64,000 nucleotides of DNA from JAENWD01 sp963796915 (lineage in GTDB: Bacteria; Acidobacteriota; Vicinamibacteria; Vicinamibacterales; JAENWD01): assembly GCA_963796915.1 (NCBI GenBank), contig CAWCNI010000004.1, positions 2,542,001 to 2,606,000 of the forward strand, read 5' to 3'. Shown piece after piece: positions 43,911 through 56,082 of the stretch (the stretch's first letter is position 1; each line of letters starts with the position of its first letter). The notes under the pieces were generated by a model. That model ran no database searches. It had not been told where the DNA came from and saw only the letters and a list, made by a program, of their open reading frames with translations. Position numbers and translations under genes: made by a program.

Positions 43911-44885
43911 GTGGTCCAGCCTGAGCGAGCGGTGCCCCGTGTGCGGCCCGCGCCGGCGCCGCACGCGCGGGCAGCCGCGCCGCTCCTCAAGTGGGCCGGC
44001 GGCAAGCGACAGCTGCTGCCGGCACTCCGCCGGTTCTACCCGTCGCAGTTCGACCGCTACTTCGAGCCCTTCGTCGGCAGCGGCGCGGTGTTCTTCGATC
44101 TTCGCGCGTCGGGGCAGCTCACCGGCCGCCGCGTGATCCTGACTGACGCCAACCCCGATCTGATCGGCTGCTATCGCGCGGTGCGCGACGAGCCCGCGCC
44201 GATCATCGACGCCCTCGACGGCCTGGCTCGCGGACATGCCGCCGACCCGATCGCGCACTTCTACGCCATCCGCGACGCCTTCAACGCCGCGCGCGCCGGG
44301 CTGCCCGCGGACACCCCCGACCGCTATTCGCCGGAACTGGCGGCGATGCTGATTTACCTGAATCGCACCGCGTACAACGGCCTGTTCCGGCTGAACGCGC
44401 GCGGCGGCTTCAACGTGCCGGCGGGACGCTACGTGAACCCGCGGATCTCCGACCCGGCACTCCTGCGCGCGGTCTCGGCAGCGCTGGCGCGCCGGCAGGT
44501 GTCGCTCGCCTGGCGCCGGTTCGACGGCGTGCTCGGCATCGCGCGGTCCGGCGACTTTCTCTACTTCGATCCGCCATACGCGCCGTTGTCCGGGACCGCG
44601 AGCTTCACCAGCTACACCGCGCAGCGCTTCACACTCGCCGATCAGGCTCGTCTCCTCGGCGTCGTGATCGACCTGGCCGGCCGGGGCTGCCATGTGATCG
44701 TCAGCAACTCCAGCGCGCCGGCGATCGCCAGCCTGTACGAGGACAATCCGCGGGTCGCGGCCGCCGGCTTGCGCGTGCACCGTGTGCCGGCGCGCCGGGC
44801 AATCAACTCGCGTGCATCGGCGCGCGGTCCCGTCGTCGAGTTCATCCTGACGAATCTGCCGGAGTCGGCGCCCGCTCCCGATTGA
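43911..44885 (+). CDS. Dam-family (D12 class) DNA adenine-N6 methyltransferase, apparently orphan
   Basis: DNA methyltransferase of up to 324 residues. LLKWAGGKRQLLP is the D12-class start, YFEPFVGSGAVFFDL is the SAM-binding FxGxG motif and YFDPPYAPLS is the catalytic DPPY. AMLIYLNRTAYNGLFRLNARGGFNVP is typical of the class. Relatives usually methylate GATC, but the specificity here cannot be read. No restriction endonuclease gene is adjacent, so it is probably an orphan regulator-type enzyme or phage-derived. GTG 43911 gives an unusually basic, Ala/Pro-rich leader; GTG 43932 is possible. Confidence 0.9.
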   Translation: MVQPERAVPRVRPAPAPHARAAAPLLKWAGGKRQLLPALRRFYPSQFDRYFEPFVGSGAVFFDLRASGQLTGRRVILTDANPDLIGCYRAVRDEPAPIIDALDGLARGHAADPIAHFYAIRDAFNAARAGLPADTPDRYSPELAAMLIYLNRTAYNGLFRLNARGGFNVPAGRYVNPRISDPALLRAVSAALARRQVSLAWRRFDGVLGIARSGDFLYFDPPYAPLSGTASFTSYTAQRFTLADQARLLGVVIDLAGRGCHVIVSNSSAPAIASLYEDNPRVAAAGLRVHRVPARRAINSRASARGPVVEFILTNLPESAPAPD

Positions 44886-44920
44886 TCGGTCCCGGCCGGC
44901 GTGCTAGCGTGGCTGCCGGC

Positions 44921-45007
44921 GCGAAAGTGGCGGAACTGGCAGACGCGCCGGACTTAGGATCCGGTGGCCGAAAGGCCTTGGGGGTTCGACTCCCCCCTTT
45001 CGCACCA
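44921..45007 (+). tRNA. tRNA-Leu (anticodon UAG)
   Basis: An 87-base class II tRNA. The acceptor arms GCGAAAG and CTTTCGC pair perfectly and the CCA end is encoded. The anticodon stem CCGGA/TCCGG encloses CTTAGGA with anticodon TAG at 44955-44957. The long variable arm (TGGCCGAAAGGCCT) and TTCGACT T-loop are typical of leucine tRNA. Confidence 0.97.
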
Positions 45008-45101
45008 GACTTCGCGCGCCTCGCTGAGTTATGACTCGACGCGCTTCGTCTAGGCAGGCAGACGAGTCTGTTGCGAGCGAGTCTGTCTCGCCGAAGCGAC
45101 G

Positions 45102-45137
45102 CAGTCGCGAAGGCGGACGCAGTCGCGAAGGCGGACC
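45102..45137 (+). repeat. Two tandem 18-base repeats
   Basis: CGCAGTCGCGAAGGCGGA is repeated twice in direct succession between the tRNA and the M20 peptidase gene, eight bases before its ribosome-binding site. The core GCGAAGGCGGA also occurs at about 11800 in another spacer. Confidence 0.8.
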
Positions 45138-45153
45138 ATTCTCCGGAGATTCC

Positions 45154-46545
45154 ATGCGACGTTGGCCGTGGCTAGTGCTGTTGGTCTGTTCGTGTCTCGG
45201 TGCGGCCACCCGCGCGCAGGAGCGGCCGCTGACGGCCAGCGAGGCGCTGGCTCGCGATATCTTCCGCGAGCTGATCGAGATCGACACCACCAACGAGCAC
45301 GGATCGACGACGCCAGCGGCGGAAGCCGTCGCGCGCCGGCTGCAGGCGGCGGGCATCCCTGCCGCCGACATCAAGGTGCTTGGCCCGACGCCCACCAAGG
45401 CGAACGTCGTCGCGCGCCTGCGAGGCACCGGCGCCAAACGGCCGCTGCTCCTCCTCGCGCACCTCGACGTCGTCGAGGCGCGGCGTGAGGACTGGACGAC
45501 GGACCCGTTCAGGTTCGTCGAGAAGGACGGCTACTTCTACGGGCGCGGGACGCAGGACGTCAAGGACGGCGCGGCCATTCTCGTCGCCAACATGATCAGG
45601 CTCGCGCAGGAGCACTACCGTCCCGAGCGCGATCTGATTCTGGCCCTGACGGCGGACGAAGAAGGCGGCACCGCCAACGGCGTCGACTGGCTGGTCATGG
45701 ATCACCGCGATCTGATCGACGCGGAGTTCTGCCTGAACATGGACGGCGGCGACTTCACGGCCGTCAATGGCCGCCGGGTCACCGGCTCGATCCAGGCTGC
45801 CGAGAAGACCTACGCGGACTTCACGCTTGAAGTGACCAACAAAGGGGGGCACAGCTCCCTGCCGACGCCCGACAACGCGATCTACCACCTGGCAGCCGGC
45901 CTGACACGGCTGTCCGCCTTTGCGTTCCCGGCACGGCTGAACGAAGTGACCCGCGGCCTGTTCGCCAAACGCGCGGCGCTCGAGGCGGGGCCGCTGGCCG
46001 CCGACATGAAGGCAGTCACCGCGGACCCGCCGTCGCCGGAGGCCGTTGCCCGGCTGTCCGCCGATACCTACTTCAACGCGTTGCTGCGCACCACCTGTGT
46101 CGCCACTCTTGTCTCGGCGGGGCACGCCGCCAACGCGCTGCCGCAGCGCGCGAAGGCCAACGTCAACTGCCGCATGCTGCCCGATGAGAAGCGTGACGAC
46201 GTGCAGGCGACGCTGGTCCGCGTGCTGAACGACGCCGCGATCACGGTGACCCCTGACGGGCCCCGCGACAACCAGCCCTCGCCGCTCCGGCCCGACGTGG
46301 TGGCGGCGGTCGACCAGGTGACGGCGGCCGTCTACCCGGGCGTGGTGATCATCCCGACGATGGAAACCGGCGCGACTGACGGTCGCCGGCTGCGCGCCGG
46401 CGGCATCCCGACCTACGGCGTCTCCGGCGTCTTCATCGACGACGGCGACGATCGACAGCACGGGCGGGACGAGCGGCTCCGGGCGCGGGACTTCTACGAC
46501 GCGCTCACGTTCAACTATCAGCTCGTTCAGGCCTTGTCGCGGTAG
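45154..46545 (+). CDS. M20 family metallopeptidase, exported
   Basis: Zinc exopeptidase-type protein of 463 residues with a signal peptide (MRRWPWLVLLVCSCLGAATR). Metal and catalytic residues are visible in order: LLAHLDVVEA (His, Asp), GRGTQDVKDG (bridging Asp), LTADEEGG (Glu pair), LNMDGGD and the late RQHGRDERL (His). The dimerisation domain starts near VTNKGGHSSLPTPDNA. It probably hydrolyses dipeptides or N-acyl amino acids. ATG 45154 has GGAG upstream; an earlier in-frame ATG (45031) would read through the repeat and is rejected. Confidence 0.92.
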   Translation: MRRWPWLVLLVCSCLGAATRAQERPLTASEALARDIFRELIEIDTTNEHGSTTPAAEAVARRLQAAGIPAADIKVLGPTPTKANVVARLRGTGAKRPLLLLAHLDVVEARREDWTTDPFRFVEKDGYFYGRGTQDVKDGAAILVANMIRLAQEHYRPERDLILALTADEEGGTANGVDWLVMDHRDLIDAEFCLNMDGGDFTAVNGRRVTGSIQAAEKTYADFTLEVTNKGGHSSLPTPDNAIYHLAAGLTRLSAFAFPARLNEVTRGLFAKRAALEAGPLAADMKAVTADPPSPEAVARLSADTYFNALLRTTCVATLVSAGHAANALPQRAKANVNCRMLPDEKRDDVQATLVRVLNDAAITVTPDGPRDNQPSPLRPDVVAAVDQVTAAVYPGVVIIPTMETGATDGRRLRAGGIPTYGVSGVFIDDGDDRQHGRDERLRARDFYDALTFNYQLVQALSR

Positions 46546-46677
46546 CCCGCCTCCGGCCTGCTGCCCTCTGCGCGCCGCCTGCTACCTACTTGGGCGCCGC
46601 CCGGAATCCATGCTACCGTTTGTAGTTCACTTCTGCCCCGGGACGATGCCGTCCAGAACGCTACTGTCCGCACATCC

Positions 46678-47952
46678 ATGAAGACCGAGTTCGTTGACGT
46701 TTCCGACACGCGCAAGCAGCTGACCGTCGAAATTCCGAGCACCGTCGTCGACGCCGAAATCGATCGCGTCGCCCGCGACTACGGAAAGGCTGCCCGCATT
46801 CCGGGCTTCCGCCCGGGCAAGGTGCCGGCGAAGGTCGTCCGCCAGCGCTTCCGCGAGCAGATCCTCCACGACGTCGCGCACGACCTGATCCCGCGCGCGG
46901 TGGACGACGCGCTCCGCGAGCGCGGCGTCGAGCCTGTCGACACGCCCGACATCCGCGACGTGCTGGTCGAGGAAGGCCAGCCGCTGAAATTCACGGCGAA
47001 TTTCGAGACTGTGCCGGCTATCGATCCCGGCGACTACTCGTCGCTGACCCTGCGAAAGCCCGCGGTCCGCGTGGAAGACGAGGCCATCGAGCAGGCGCTC
47101 GAGCGCCTGCGCCAGCGCGCCGCGCGCTACGAGCCTGTCGAGGGGCGTCCTGTCGAAGCCGGGGACACCGCGGTGGTGAACCTGGTGCGCGAGGCCAAGG
47201 ATGAAGCGCCCGACGTCCATCCGGACGTCTCCGTCGAGATCGGCGCTGCTTCCAACCCGCCGGGATTTGACGCACAAGTGGCCGGGATGTCGATCGGGGA
47301 GCACAAGCGCTTCCCTGTCATCTACCCCGAGGACTACTCCATCGCCGAGCTGGCAGGGACGACTGTCCATTACGAGGTGACGATCCAGGGCATCAAGCGA
47401 CGGGTGGTCGCCGATCTGGACGACGAATTCGCCAAGGATATTGGCGATTTTGCCAGTCTCGATGCCCTGCGCCAGCGCGTGCGGCAGGATCTGACGGCCG
47501 ATGCGGAGCGCACCGCCGAGCGCGACGCCCGCGCCGACCTGCTGCGGCAGCTGGCCCGGCGGGTGGACATCGAGATTCCCGAGGCCCTCATCGAGCGCGA
47601 AATCGACCGCCGGACCGAGGAGTTCGTGCGCCGGCTGGCCGAGCAGGGCGTCGATCCCCGGGCCGCCGGCATCGACTGGCAGGCCTTCCGTGACAAGCAG
47701 CGCGAGTCGGGCCGCGAGACCGTCGCCAGCGCGCTCGTGCTGGACGAGGTGGCCCGGCGCGAGCAGCTGGCCGTGGAGTCCCGGGAACTTGATGCCGAAA
47801 TAGAGAAGTACGCGGCGGCCACAGGCCGGCCCGGTGCCACGGTGCGTGCCCGGCTCGAGAAGGAAGGCGGTATCTCTCGTCTTTACATGGGGTTACGCCG
47901 GGAAAAGGCGGTTGACTTCCTGCGGACGCGTGCTACAATTGTCCCGGAATGA
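46678..47952 (+). CDS. tig: Trigger factor, ribosome-associated chaperone
   Basis: Protein of 424 residues with the three trigger factor domains: ribosome-binding N-domain with the signature ARIPGFRPGKVPAKVVRQRF, a diverged FKBP-like PPIase domain (about 150-240, VEGRPVEAGDTAVVNLV), and a C-terminal chaperone domain. Binds nascent chains at the ribosome exit and hands them on. First gene of the tig-clpP-clpX-lon block; clpP follows after about 105 bases. Confidence 0.96.
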   Translation: MKTEFVDVSDTRKQLTVEIPSTVVDAEIDRVARDYGKAARIPGFRPGKVPAKVVRQRFREQILHDVAHDLIPRAVDDALRERGVEPVDTPDIRDVLVEEGQPLKFTANFETVPAIDPGDYSSLTLRKPAVRVEDEAIEQALERLRQRAARYEPVEGRPVEAGDTAVVNLVREAKDEAPDVHPDVSVEIGAASNPPGFDAQVAGMSIGEHKRFPVIYPEDYSIAELAGTTVHYEVTIQGIKRRVVADLDDEFAKDIGDFASLDALRQRVRQDLTADAERTAERDARADLLRQLARRVDIEIPEALIEREIDRRTEEFVRRLAEQGVDPRAAGIDWQAFRDKQRESGRETVASALVLDEVARREQLAVESRELDAEIEKYAAATGRPGATVRARLEKEGGISRLYMGLRREKAVDFLRTRATIVPE

Positions 47953-48057
47953 GCCACCTACGGGTGGCCACCCGCATGCCCGTCCAGCCCCTGGCGCCTC
48001 GCGGCTGATCGTGACGCGCCGCCCTACATTTCGCTGAGCAGATTCAGTTTGTCGTCT

Positions 48058-48672
48058 ATGTCGCGATACGGCGCGGACTCACATATGCAACTTGTGCCGA
48101 TGGTGGTCGAACAGACCAATCGAGGCGAGCGGGCGTACGACATTTTTTCCCGCCTCCTGAAGGACAACATCATTTTCATCGGCACGCCCATCGACGACGG
48201 TGTGGCGAATCTGGCCATTGCGCAGATGCTGTTCCTCGAGGCCGAGGACCCGGACAAGGACATCTTTCTGTACATCAACAGCCCCGGCGGGTCGATCACC
48301 GCGGGGTTTGCGATCTACGACACGATGCAGTTCATCAAGCCTGACGTGCAGACCTGCTGCATCGGCCAGGCGGCGTCGATTGCCGCGGTCCTGCTGGCGG
48401 CCGGCGCCAAGGGCAAGCGGTATTCGCTGCCGAACTCGCGGATTCTGATCCACCAGCCGTGGATGTCGGGCCTGGGCGGCCAGGCGACCGACATCGACCT
48501 GGCGGCGAAGGAGATCCTGCGCATGCGCGAGCGGATCAACGAAATCCTCGTCCAGCACACCGGTCAGCCGGCCAAGCGGATTCAGGACGACACCGAGCGC
48601 GACTACATCATGTCGGCGGATCAGGGCAAGGAATACGGTATTATCGATGACGTCATCCGCAAGCGCGCGTAG
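48058..48672 (+). CDS. clpP: ATP-dependent Clp protease proteolytic subunit
   Basis: Serine peptidase of 204 residues forming the Clp tetradecamer. Catalytic Ser lies in CIGQAASIAAVLLAAGAKG, His in RILIHQPW, and Asp in DDTERDYIMSADQGKEYG. ATG 48058 would include a short propeptide like that of E. coli (SHMQLVPMVVEQT); ATG 48085 would start at the mature end. Partner of the ClpX ATPase encoded 57 bases downstream. Confidence 0.96.
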   Translation: MSRYGADSHMQLVPMVVEQTNRGERAYDIFSRLLKDNIIFIGTPIDDGVANLAIAQMLFLEAEDPDKDIFLYINSPGGSITAGFAIYDTMQFIKPDVQTCCIGQAASIAAVLLAAGAKGKRYSLPNSRILIHQPWMSGLGGQATDIDLAAKEILRMRERINEILVQHTGQPAKRIQDDTERDYIMSADQGKEYGIIDDVIRKRA

Positions 48673-48729
48673 CCGATCAGCCAGTCGGTCCGGGGGCTGT
48701 TCGGGGGTCGCGGGAGCGTGAGCCCCTCC

Positions 48730-49978
<1,249 letters not shown>

Positions 49979-50041
49979 GCGGGCGCGCTGGGCCCCGCCG
50001 GCGCCCGTTCCTGTCGCGGTGCCCCCCGGGCACCCCGGCCC

Positions 50042-52456
50042 GTGATTCCTGACCCTACACGGATTCAGATGGAAGTTTACGAGACCCTGCCGATCGTCCC
50101 CCTGAGGGACGTTGTCGTGTTCCCGCACATGATGATGCCGTTCGTCATCGGACGGCCGTCGTCGACCAAGGCGCTGGAACACGCACTCGCCAAGGACAAG
50201 AAGATCTTCCTGGCCGCCCAGCACGACGCCTCCATCGACGACCCGCGCCCCGAAGACATCTTCACGATGGGCTGCGTGGCCAACGTGGTGCAGTCGCTGA
50301 AGCTGCCCGACGGCAACATCAAGGTGCTGGTCGAGGGCATCGACAGGGCGCGCGCCATCGAGTGGAAGGAAGACAAGGGCTTCTATCGCGTCGTCGTGAA
50401 GGTGCTGCCGAAGCAGAAGGACATGGCCGGCGACGTCGAGGCGACGATGACGCGGGTGGTGTCGCTGTTCGAGCAGTACGTGAAGCTGTCGAACAACCTG
50501 CACTACGACGCGATGATCGCGGCCGTGCGCGTGGACGATCCGGGCAAGCTGGCTGACACGATCGCCGCGCACCTGCTGGTCGGCGTCGACGAGAAGCAGA
50601 ACCTGCTCGAAATCGTGTCGCCGCTGGAACGCCTCAACCGGATTGCCAGCATTCTCGAGAGCGAAGTCGACAAGCTCCAGGTGGACCGCCGCATCCAGTC
50701 TCGCGTCAAGAAGCAGATGGAGAAGGCGCAGAAAGAGTACTACCTGAACGAGAAGATGAAGGCGATCCAGAAGGAACTGGGGCGCAAGGACGACAAGGGC
50801 AACGAGGTCGACGAGCTCAAGAAGAAGATCGAGCAGTCGAAGATGCCCAAGGAAGTCGAAGAGAAGGCAGTCCAGGAGCTGAAGCGGCTGGAAGCCATGC
50901 CGCCGATGTCTGCCGAAGCCACGGTCTCGCGCAACTACCTGGACTGGCTGATCGCGGTGCCCTGGCACAAGAAGACCAAGGAGAGCCGCGACCTGAAGCG
51001 TGCCGAGGAAGTGCTGCACGAGGACCACTACGGGCTCGACAAGATCAAGGACCGCATCCTCGAGTTCCTCGCGGTGCGGGCGCTCGTCAAGAAGCCGAAG
51101 GCGACGATCCTGACGTTTGCCGGCCCTCCGGGCGTGGGCAAGACGTCGCTGGCCAAGTCCATCGCGCGGGCGATGAACCGCAAGTTCGTGCGGCTGTCGC
51201 TTGGCGGCGTGCGCGACGAGGCGGAGATCCGCGGCCACCGCCGCACTTATATCGGCGCGTTCCCCGGCCAGATCATCCAGATGATGAAGAAGGCCGGCTC
51301 GATGAACCCGGTCTTCCTGCTCGACGAAGTCGACAAGATGTCGATGGACTTCCGTGGCGACCCGTCGGCGGCGTTGCTCGAGGTGCTCGACCCGGAACAG
51401 AACGGCGCGTTCCTCGATCACTACCTGGACGTCGAGTACGACCTGTCGAACGTGATGTTCATCTGCACGGCCAACGTGCTGCACACGATCCCCCAGGCGC
51501 TGCGGGATCGCATGGAAGTGCTGCAGCTGGCGGGCTACACCGAGCTGGAAAAGCTGGAGATCGCCAAGAAGTTCCTGGTGCCGAAAGCTGTCGAAGGCAC
51601 CGGCCTCACCACCGCCAACATCCGCTTCGACGACGAGTCGATCCAGACCATCATCCAGCGCTACACGCGTGAAGCCGGCGTGCGCAATCTCGAGCGCGAG
51701 ATCTCGTCGGTCTGCCGCAAGGTCGCCCGCAAGGTCGTCGTCGAGGGGACCGCGTTCAGCGAGGACATCACGCAGGCCAAGATCACCGAGTACCTGGGTG
51801 TGCCGCGCTACCGGTCGACGGTGGCCGAGGAGAGCAACGAAGTCGGCATCGCTACCGGGCTGGCGTGGACGGAGGTCGGCGGCGAGATCCTGCTGACGGA
51901 AGCGACGCTGATGCCGGGCAAGGGCACGCTGATGCTGACCGGCAAGCTTGGCGACGTCATGCAGGAATCGGCGCGCGCCGCCATGAGCTGGGTGCGGTCG
52001 AAGGCCGACGAGCTCGGCCTGGCGAAGGACTGGCACCGCCGCCACGACGTCCACATCCACGTGCCGGAAGGCGCCATTCCGAAAGACGGCCCGAGCGCCG
52101 GCATCACCATCGCCACGGCGCTGGTGTCCGCGCTGACGCGCGTCCCGACCAATCGCGACGTCGCGATGACCGGCGAGATCACGCTGCGGGGCAAGGTGCT
52201 GCCGATCGGCGGCGTCAAGGAGAAGGTGCTGGCCGCGCATCGTGCCGGCGTCAAGACCATCATCGTCCCGAAGGACAACGAGAAGGACCTGGCCGACATC
52301 CCGAAGAACGTGCTGGACGTCCTGAACATGTATCTCGTGCAGACGATGGACGAAGTGCTGAAGATCGCGCTGGCCGATCCGATCCCGGGCGCGATGTCGA
52401 CGGCGTCGGCCGAGAGCGTCGCCGTCGAGGCGCCGGACGACACGATCACGCACTGA
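50042..52456 (+). CDS. lon: ATP-dependent protease La
   Basis: LonA protease of 804 residues: N-terminal substrate-binding domain (TLPIVPLRDVVVFPHMMMPF), coiled-coil linker, AAA+ module with Walker A GPPGVGKTSLAKS and Walker B PVFLLDEVDKM, and C-terminal Ser-Lys protease domain with catalytic Ser in PKDGPSAGITI and Lys in GGVKEKVLAAHRAG. Degrades misfolded and regulatory proteins. GTG 50042 is used; ATG 50069 would remove nine residues and also fits the family. Confidence 0.96.
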   Translation: MIPDPTRIQMEVYETLPIVPLRDVVVFPHMMMPFVIGRPSSTKALEHALAKDKKIFLAAQHDASIDDPRPEDIFTMGCVANVVQSLKLPDGNIKVLVEGIDRARAIEWKEDKGFYRVVVKVLPKQKDMAGDVEATMTRVVSLFEQYVKLSNNLHYDAMIAAVRVDDPGKLADTIAAHLLVGVDEKQNLLEIVSPLERLNRIASILESEVDKLQVDRRIQSRVKKQMEKAQKEYYLNEKMKAIQKELGRKDDKGNEVDELKKKIEQSKMPKEVEEKAVQELKRLEAMPPMSAEATVSRNYLDWLIAVPWHKKTKESRDLKRAEEVLHEDHYGLDKIKDRILEFLAVRALVKKPKATILTFAGPPGVGKTSLAKSIARAMNRKFVRLSLGGVRDEAEIRGHRRTYIGAFPGQIIQMMKKAGSMNPVFLLDEVDKMSMDFRGDPSAALLEVLDPEQNGAFLDHYLDVEYDLSNVMFICTANVLHTIPQALRDRMEVLQLAGYTELEKLEIAKKFLVPKAVEGTGLTTANIRFDDESIQTIIQRYTREAGVRNLEREISSVCRKVARKVVVEGTAFSEDITQAKITEYLGVPRYRSTVAEESNEVGIATGLAWTEVGGEILLTEATLMPGKGTLMLTGKLGDVMQESARAAMSWVRSKADELGLAKDWHRRHDVHIHVPEGAIPKDGPSAGITIATALVSALTRVPTNRDVAMTGEITLRGKVLPIGGVKEKVLAAHRAGVKTIIVPKDNEKDLADIPKNVLDVLNMYLVQTMDEVLKIALADPIPGAMSTASAESVAVEAPDDTITH

Positions 52457-52465
52457 CGCCAGGCT

Positions 52466-52537
52466 GTCGCAGGCACGAAGCGTCGCAGCATCGAGCGGTC
52501 ACGGTTTCAGGGTCATACAGTCGCAGGGTGACGGGTC
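52466..52537 (+). repeat. Degenerate octamer tandem repeat between lon and engB
   Basis: About nine 8-base units starting GTCGCAGG, CACGAAGC, GTCGCAGC, ATCGAGCG, and so on to GACGGGTC. Only a loose consensus (GTCGCAGG) remains. It fills the whole spacer up to the ribosome-binding site of engB. Confidence 0.5.
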
Positions 52538-53130
52538 CAAGGGGCAAGCGTGCGCGCTGAGTTCATCACGAGCGCGGCCGGCCCGGGCGATTACCCTGGC
52601 GATGGCCTGCCGGAGCTGGCGCTGGTCGGCCGGTCGAACGTTGGCAAGTCCACGCTCGTCAACGTCCTGACAGGGATGCGGCTGGCCCGGACGAGCGCGG
52701 CCCCGGGCAAGACCCGCCTGCTGAACGTCTACCGGGTACAGCCGGATGCGGGGCGGGCGTTCCACCTGGTGGATTTGCCTGGCTACGGATATGCGCGCGG
52801 CGGCGCGGCCTCGGCCGAGGAATTCGAGGCGCTCACGCAGGACTACTTTGCCAGCCGCGCGGCGCAGGTTCCGGCCGGTCCGGGAAAGCGTCGCCAGCCG
52901 GCAGCCTTTGCAGTGTTGCTGCTCGTCGACGGCCGGCATCCCGGCCTGAAGTCGGACCTGCGGGCCCACGACTGGCTGGCCGCACTCATGACGCCCATGT
53001 GCGTCGTGGCCACGAAGATGGACAAGCTGACGCGCGCCGAACGCTCGCGCGCCCGGCACGCGTTTGAACGAGCGTTTACGGCGCCTGTGCTGCCAGTCTC
53101 GGCAACGACAGGCGAAGGAATGAAGGACCT

Positions 53131-54453
<1,323 letters not shown>

Positions 54454-54458
54454 GACGC

Positions 54459-54486
54459 GGGCTACGGGCTACGGGCTACGGACTAC
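54459..54486 (+). repeat. Heptamer tandem repeat, GGGCTAC type, between rho and its terminator
   Basis: Units GGGCTAC, GGGCTAC, GGGCTAC, GGACTAC follow the rho stop by five bases and lead directly into the terminator hairpin. Same family as 5588, 5708 and 7197. Confidence 0.85.
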
Positions 54487-54494
54487 GGACGGAG

Positions 54495-54526
54495 AAGGCC
54501 GGGGCGCTGCCCCGGCCTTTTTCTTT
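54495..54526 (+). terminator. Strong intrinsic terminator after rho
   Basis: AAGGCCGGGGC and GCCCCGGCCTT form an 11-base stem with a three-base loop, followed by TTTTCTTTT. It closes the proteostasis/rho block. It is the only classic rho-independent terminator I see in the window. Confidence 0.92.
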
Positions 54527-54633
54527 TCCGGCGGGTATCGCCGCACGCGATGCGTGGCGGACGGCCCGCCGAGAGGGTAAGCTCACGCCACCATCCTGCG
54601 CTCGTTGAGCGCTGTCGAGAGGAGACGATCAAC

Positions 54634-55975
54634 GTGCAGAGTCTCAGATGCTGGCTGGCCGCAGTCGCGGCTGCCGTCGTGCTCGCCACGCCGGTTTTCG
54701 CCGTCGAGGAACAGCGTCCCGTGAACGGCCCGATCCGCGTGAGCCCGGACGGGCGCTATTTCGTCGATCGCGCCGGCGCGCCGTTCTTCTGGCTCGGCGA
54801 CACCGCCTGGCCGCTCTTCGCGGAGTACACGCCGCAGCAGGCCGAGGCCTACCTGACGAATCGCGGCAAGAAGGGATTCACGGTGGTTCAGGCCGTCCTC
54901 GCGTGGGGCAAGGGCTCGGGCACCGAGATGAAGAGCCCGATGGCCGACACCAGCGGCAACAAGCCGTGGCTGAACGACGACCCGGCGACCCCCAACGAAG
55001 CCTACTTCCGCGACGTCGAGCATCTGGTGGATTTCGCGGCGACGCAGGGCGTGGTGCTCGCCATGCTGCCGACGTGGGGGTACTGACGTGAACGATCAGC
55101 CCACGCTGACGGCGCGCAACGCGCGGACGTACGGACGCTGGCTGGGCGCGCGCTTCAAGCGCTCGCCCAACATCGTCTGGGTGAACGGCGGCGATCGGAT
55201 TGCCACCGGCTTCGAGGAGGTCTACCGCGAGCTGGCGCTGGGCCTGCGCGAAGGCGACGGCGGCGCCCATCCGATCACCTATCACCCGTGCGGCTGGCGC
55301 TCGTCCTCGCAGTACTTTCATGCCGAGGACTGGCTCGCGTTCAACATGATCGAGACCTGGACCGAGTGGTCGAAGATCTACCCGGCGATTGTGGCTGACA
55401 CTGTGCTCACACCGCGCAAGCCGGTGGTCCTCGGGGAAGGCGCCTACGAGAACGGTCCCGAATATCCGCAGGGCCCGATCACCCCGCTTGTCGTCCGCCG
55501 CGAGGCGTGGTGGACGGTGATGGCCGGCGGCTTTCACACCTACGGCCAGAACCAGATGTGGCGGATGGAGCCTGGATGGGACGGCACCTTCGATACCCCA
55601 GGCGCCGCCCAGGTCGCGCAGATGAAAGCGATCGTCACCTCGCTCCCCTGGTGGGAGCTGTCACCGGATCAGGGGCTGTTCTCGACGGGCATCGGCAGCG
55701 AGCGCACCCTGAACGCCGCCATGCGATCGCGCGACGGCAAGCTCGCCCTCGTCTACCTGTCGAGCCAGACGACAGTGCTGCTGCACATGGACAAGATCGC
55801 GACCAAGATGGCGAAGGTCACCTGGATCAACCCGGTCACCGGCGAGCGGAAAGACGGCGGCGTGTTTGCGACGGGCAACTACAACGGCAGGTCGTTCCCC
55901 GAAAACGTCACGCAGATGTTCACGGTGCCGGGCCATTGGGAAGACGCCGTGCTGCTGCTCGAAGCCGCGCCATGA
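54634..55975 (+). CDS. DUF4038/apiosidase-like glycoside hydrolase, exported (one frame break)
   Basis: About 446 residues after repair. Signal peptide (LRCWLAAVAAAVVLATPVFA), then an apiosidase-like (GH140-type) TIM-barrel domain: DRAGAPFFWLGDTAWPLFAEY, GFTVVQAVLAWG and, after the join, NARTYGRWLGARFKRSPNIV WVNGGD (written in parts). A C-terminal beta domain ends with VTWINPVTGERKDGG. The first frame stops at 55086, just after LPTWGY. Removing one G from the run at 55076-55083 (GGGGGTAC) reads LPTWGTDVNDQPTLTARNA. GTG 54634 is preceded by GAGAGGAGA. Probably cleaves a plant-type pectin side chain (apiose-linked), which is inference from the family. Confidence 0.88.
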
Positions 55976-56082
55976 CGGCCGCTTTGCGCCCAGCGCCGTC
56001 TGACGGCTGCCTGCGCGCGTGATATTCTCCGCGCCGATGCCGTCCGGCGCAGGCGCGAGCGCGTTCTCCGGCGCGCATCGAG

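Noticed and set aside
45031..45153. ATG 45031 as start of the M20 peptidase
   Set aside because: It would translate the tandem 18-base repeat and bury the signal peptide; ATG 45154 has a proper GGAG.
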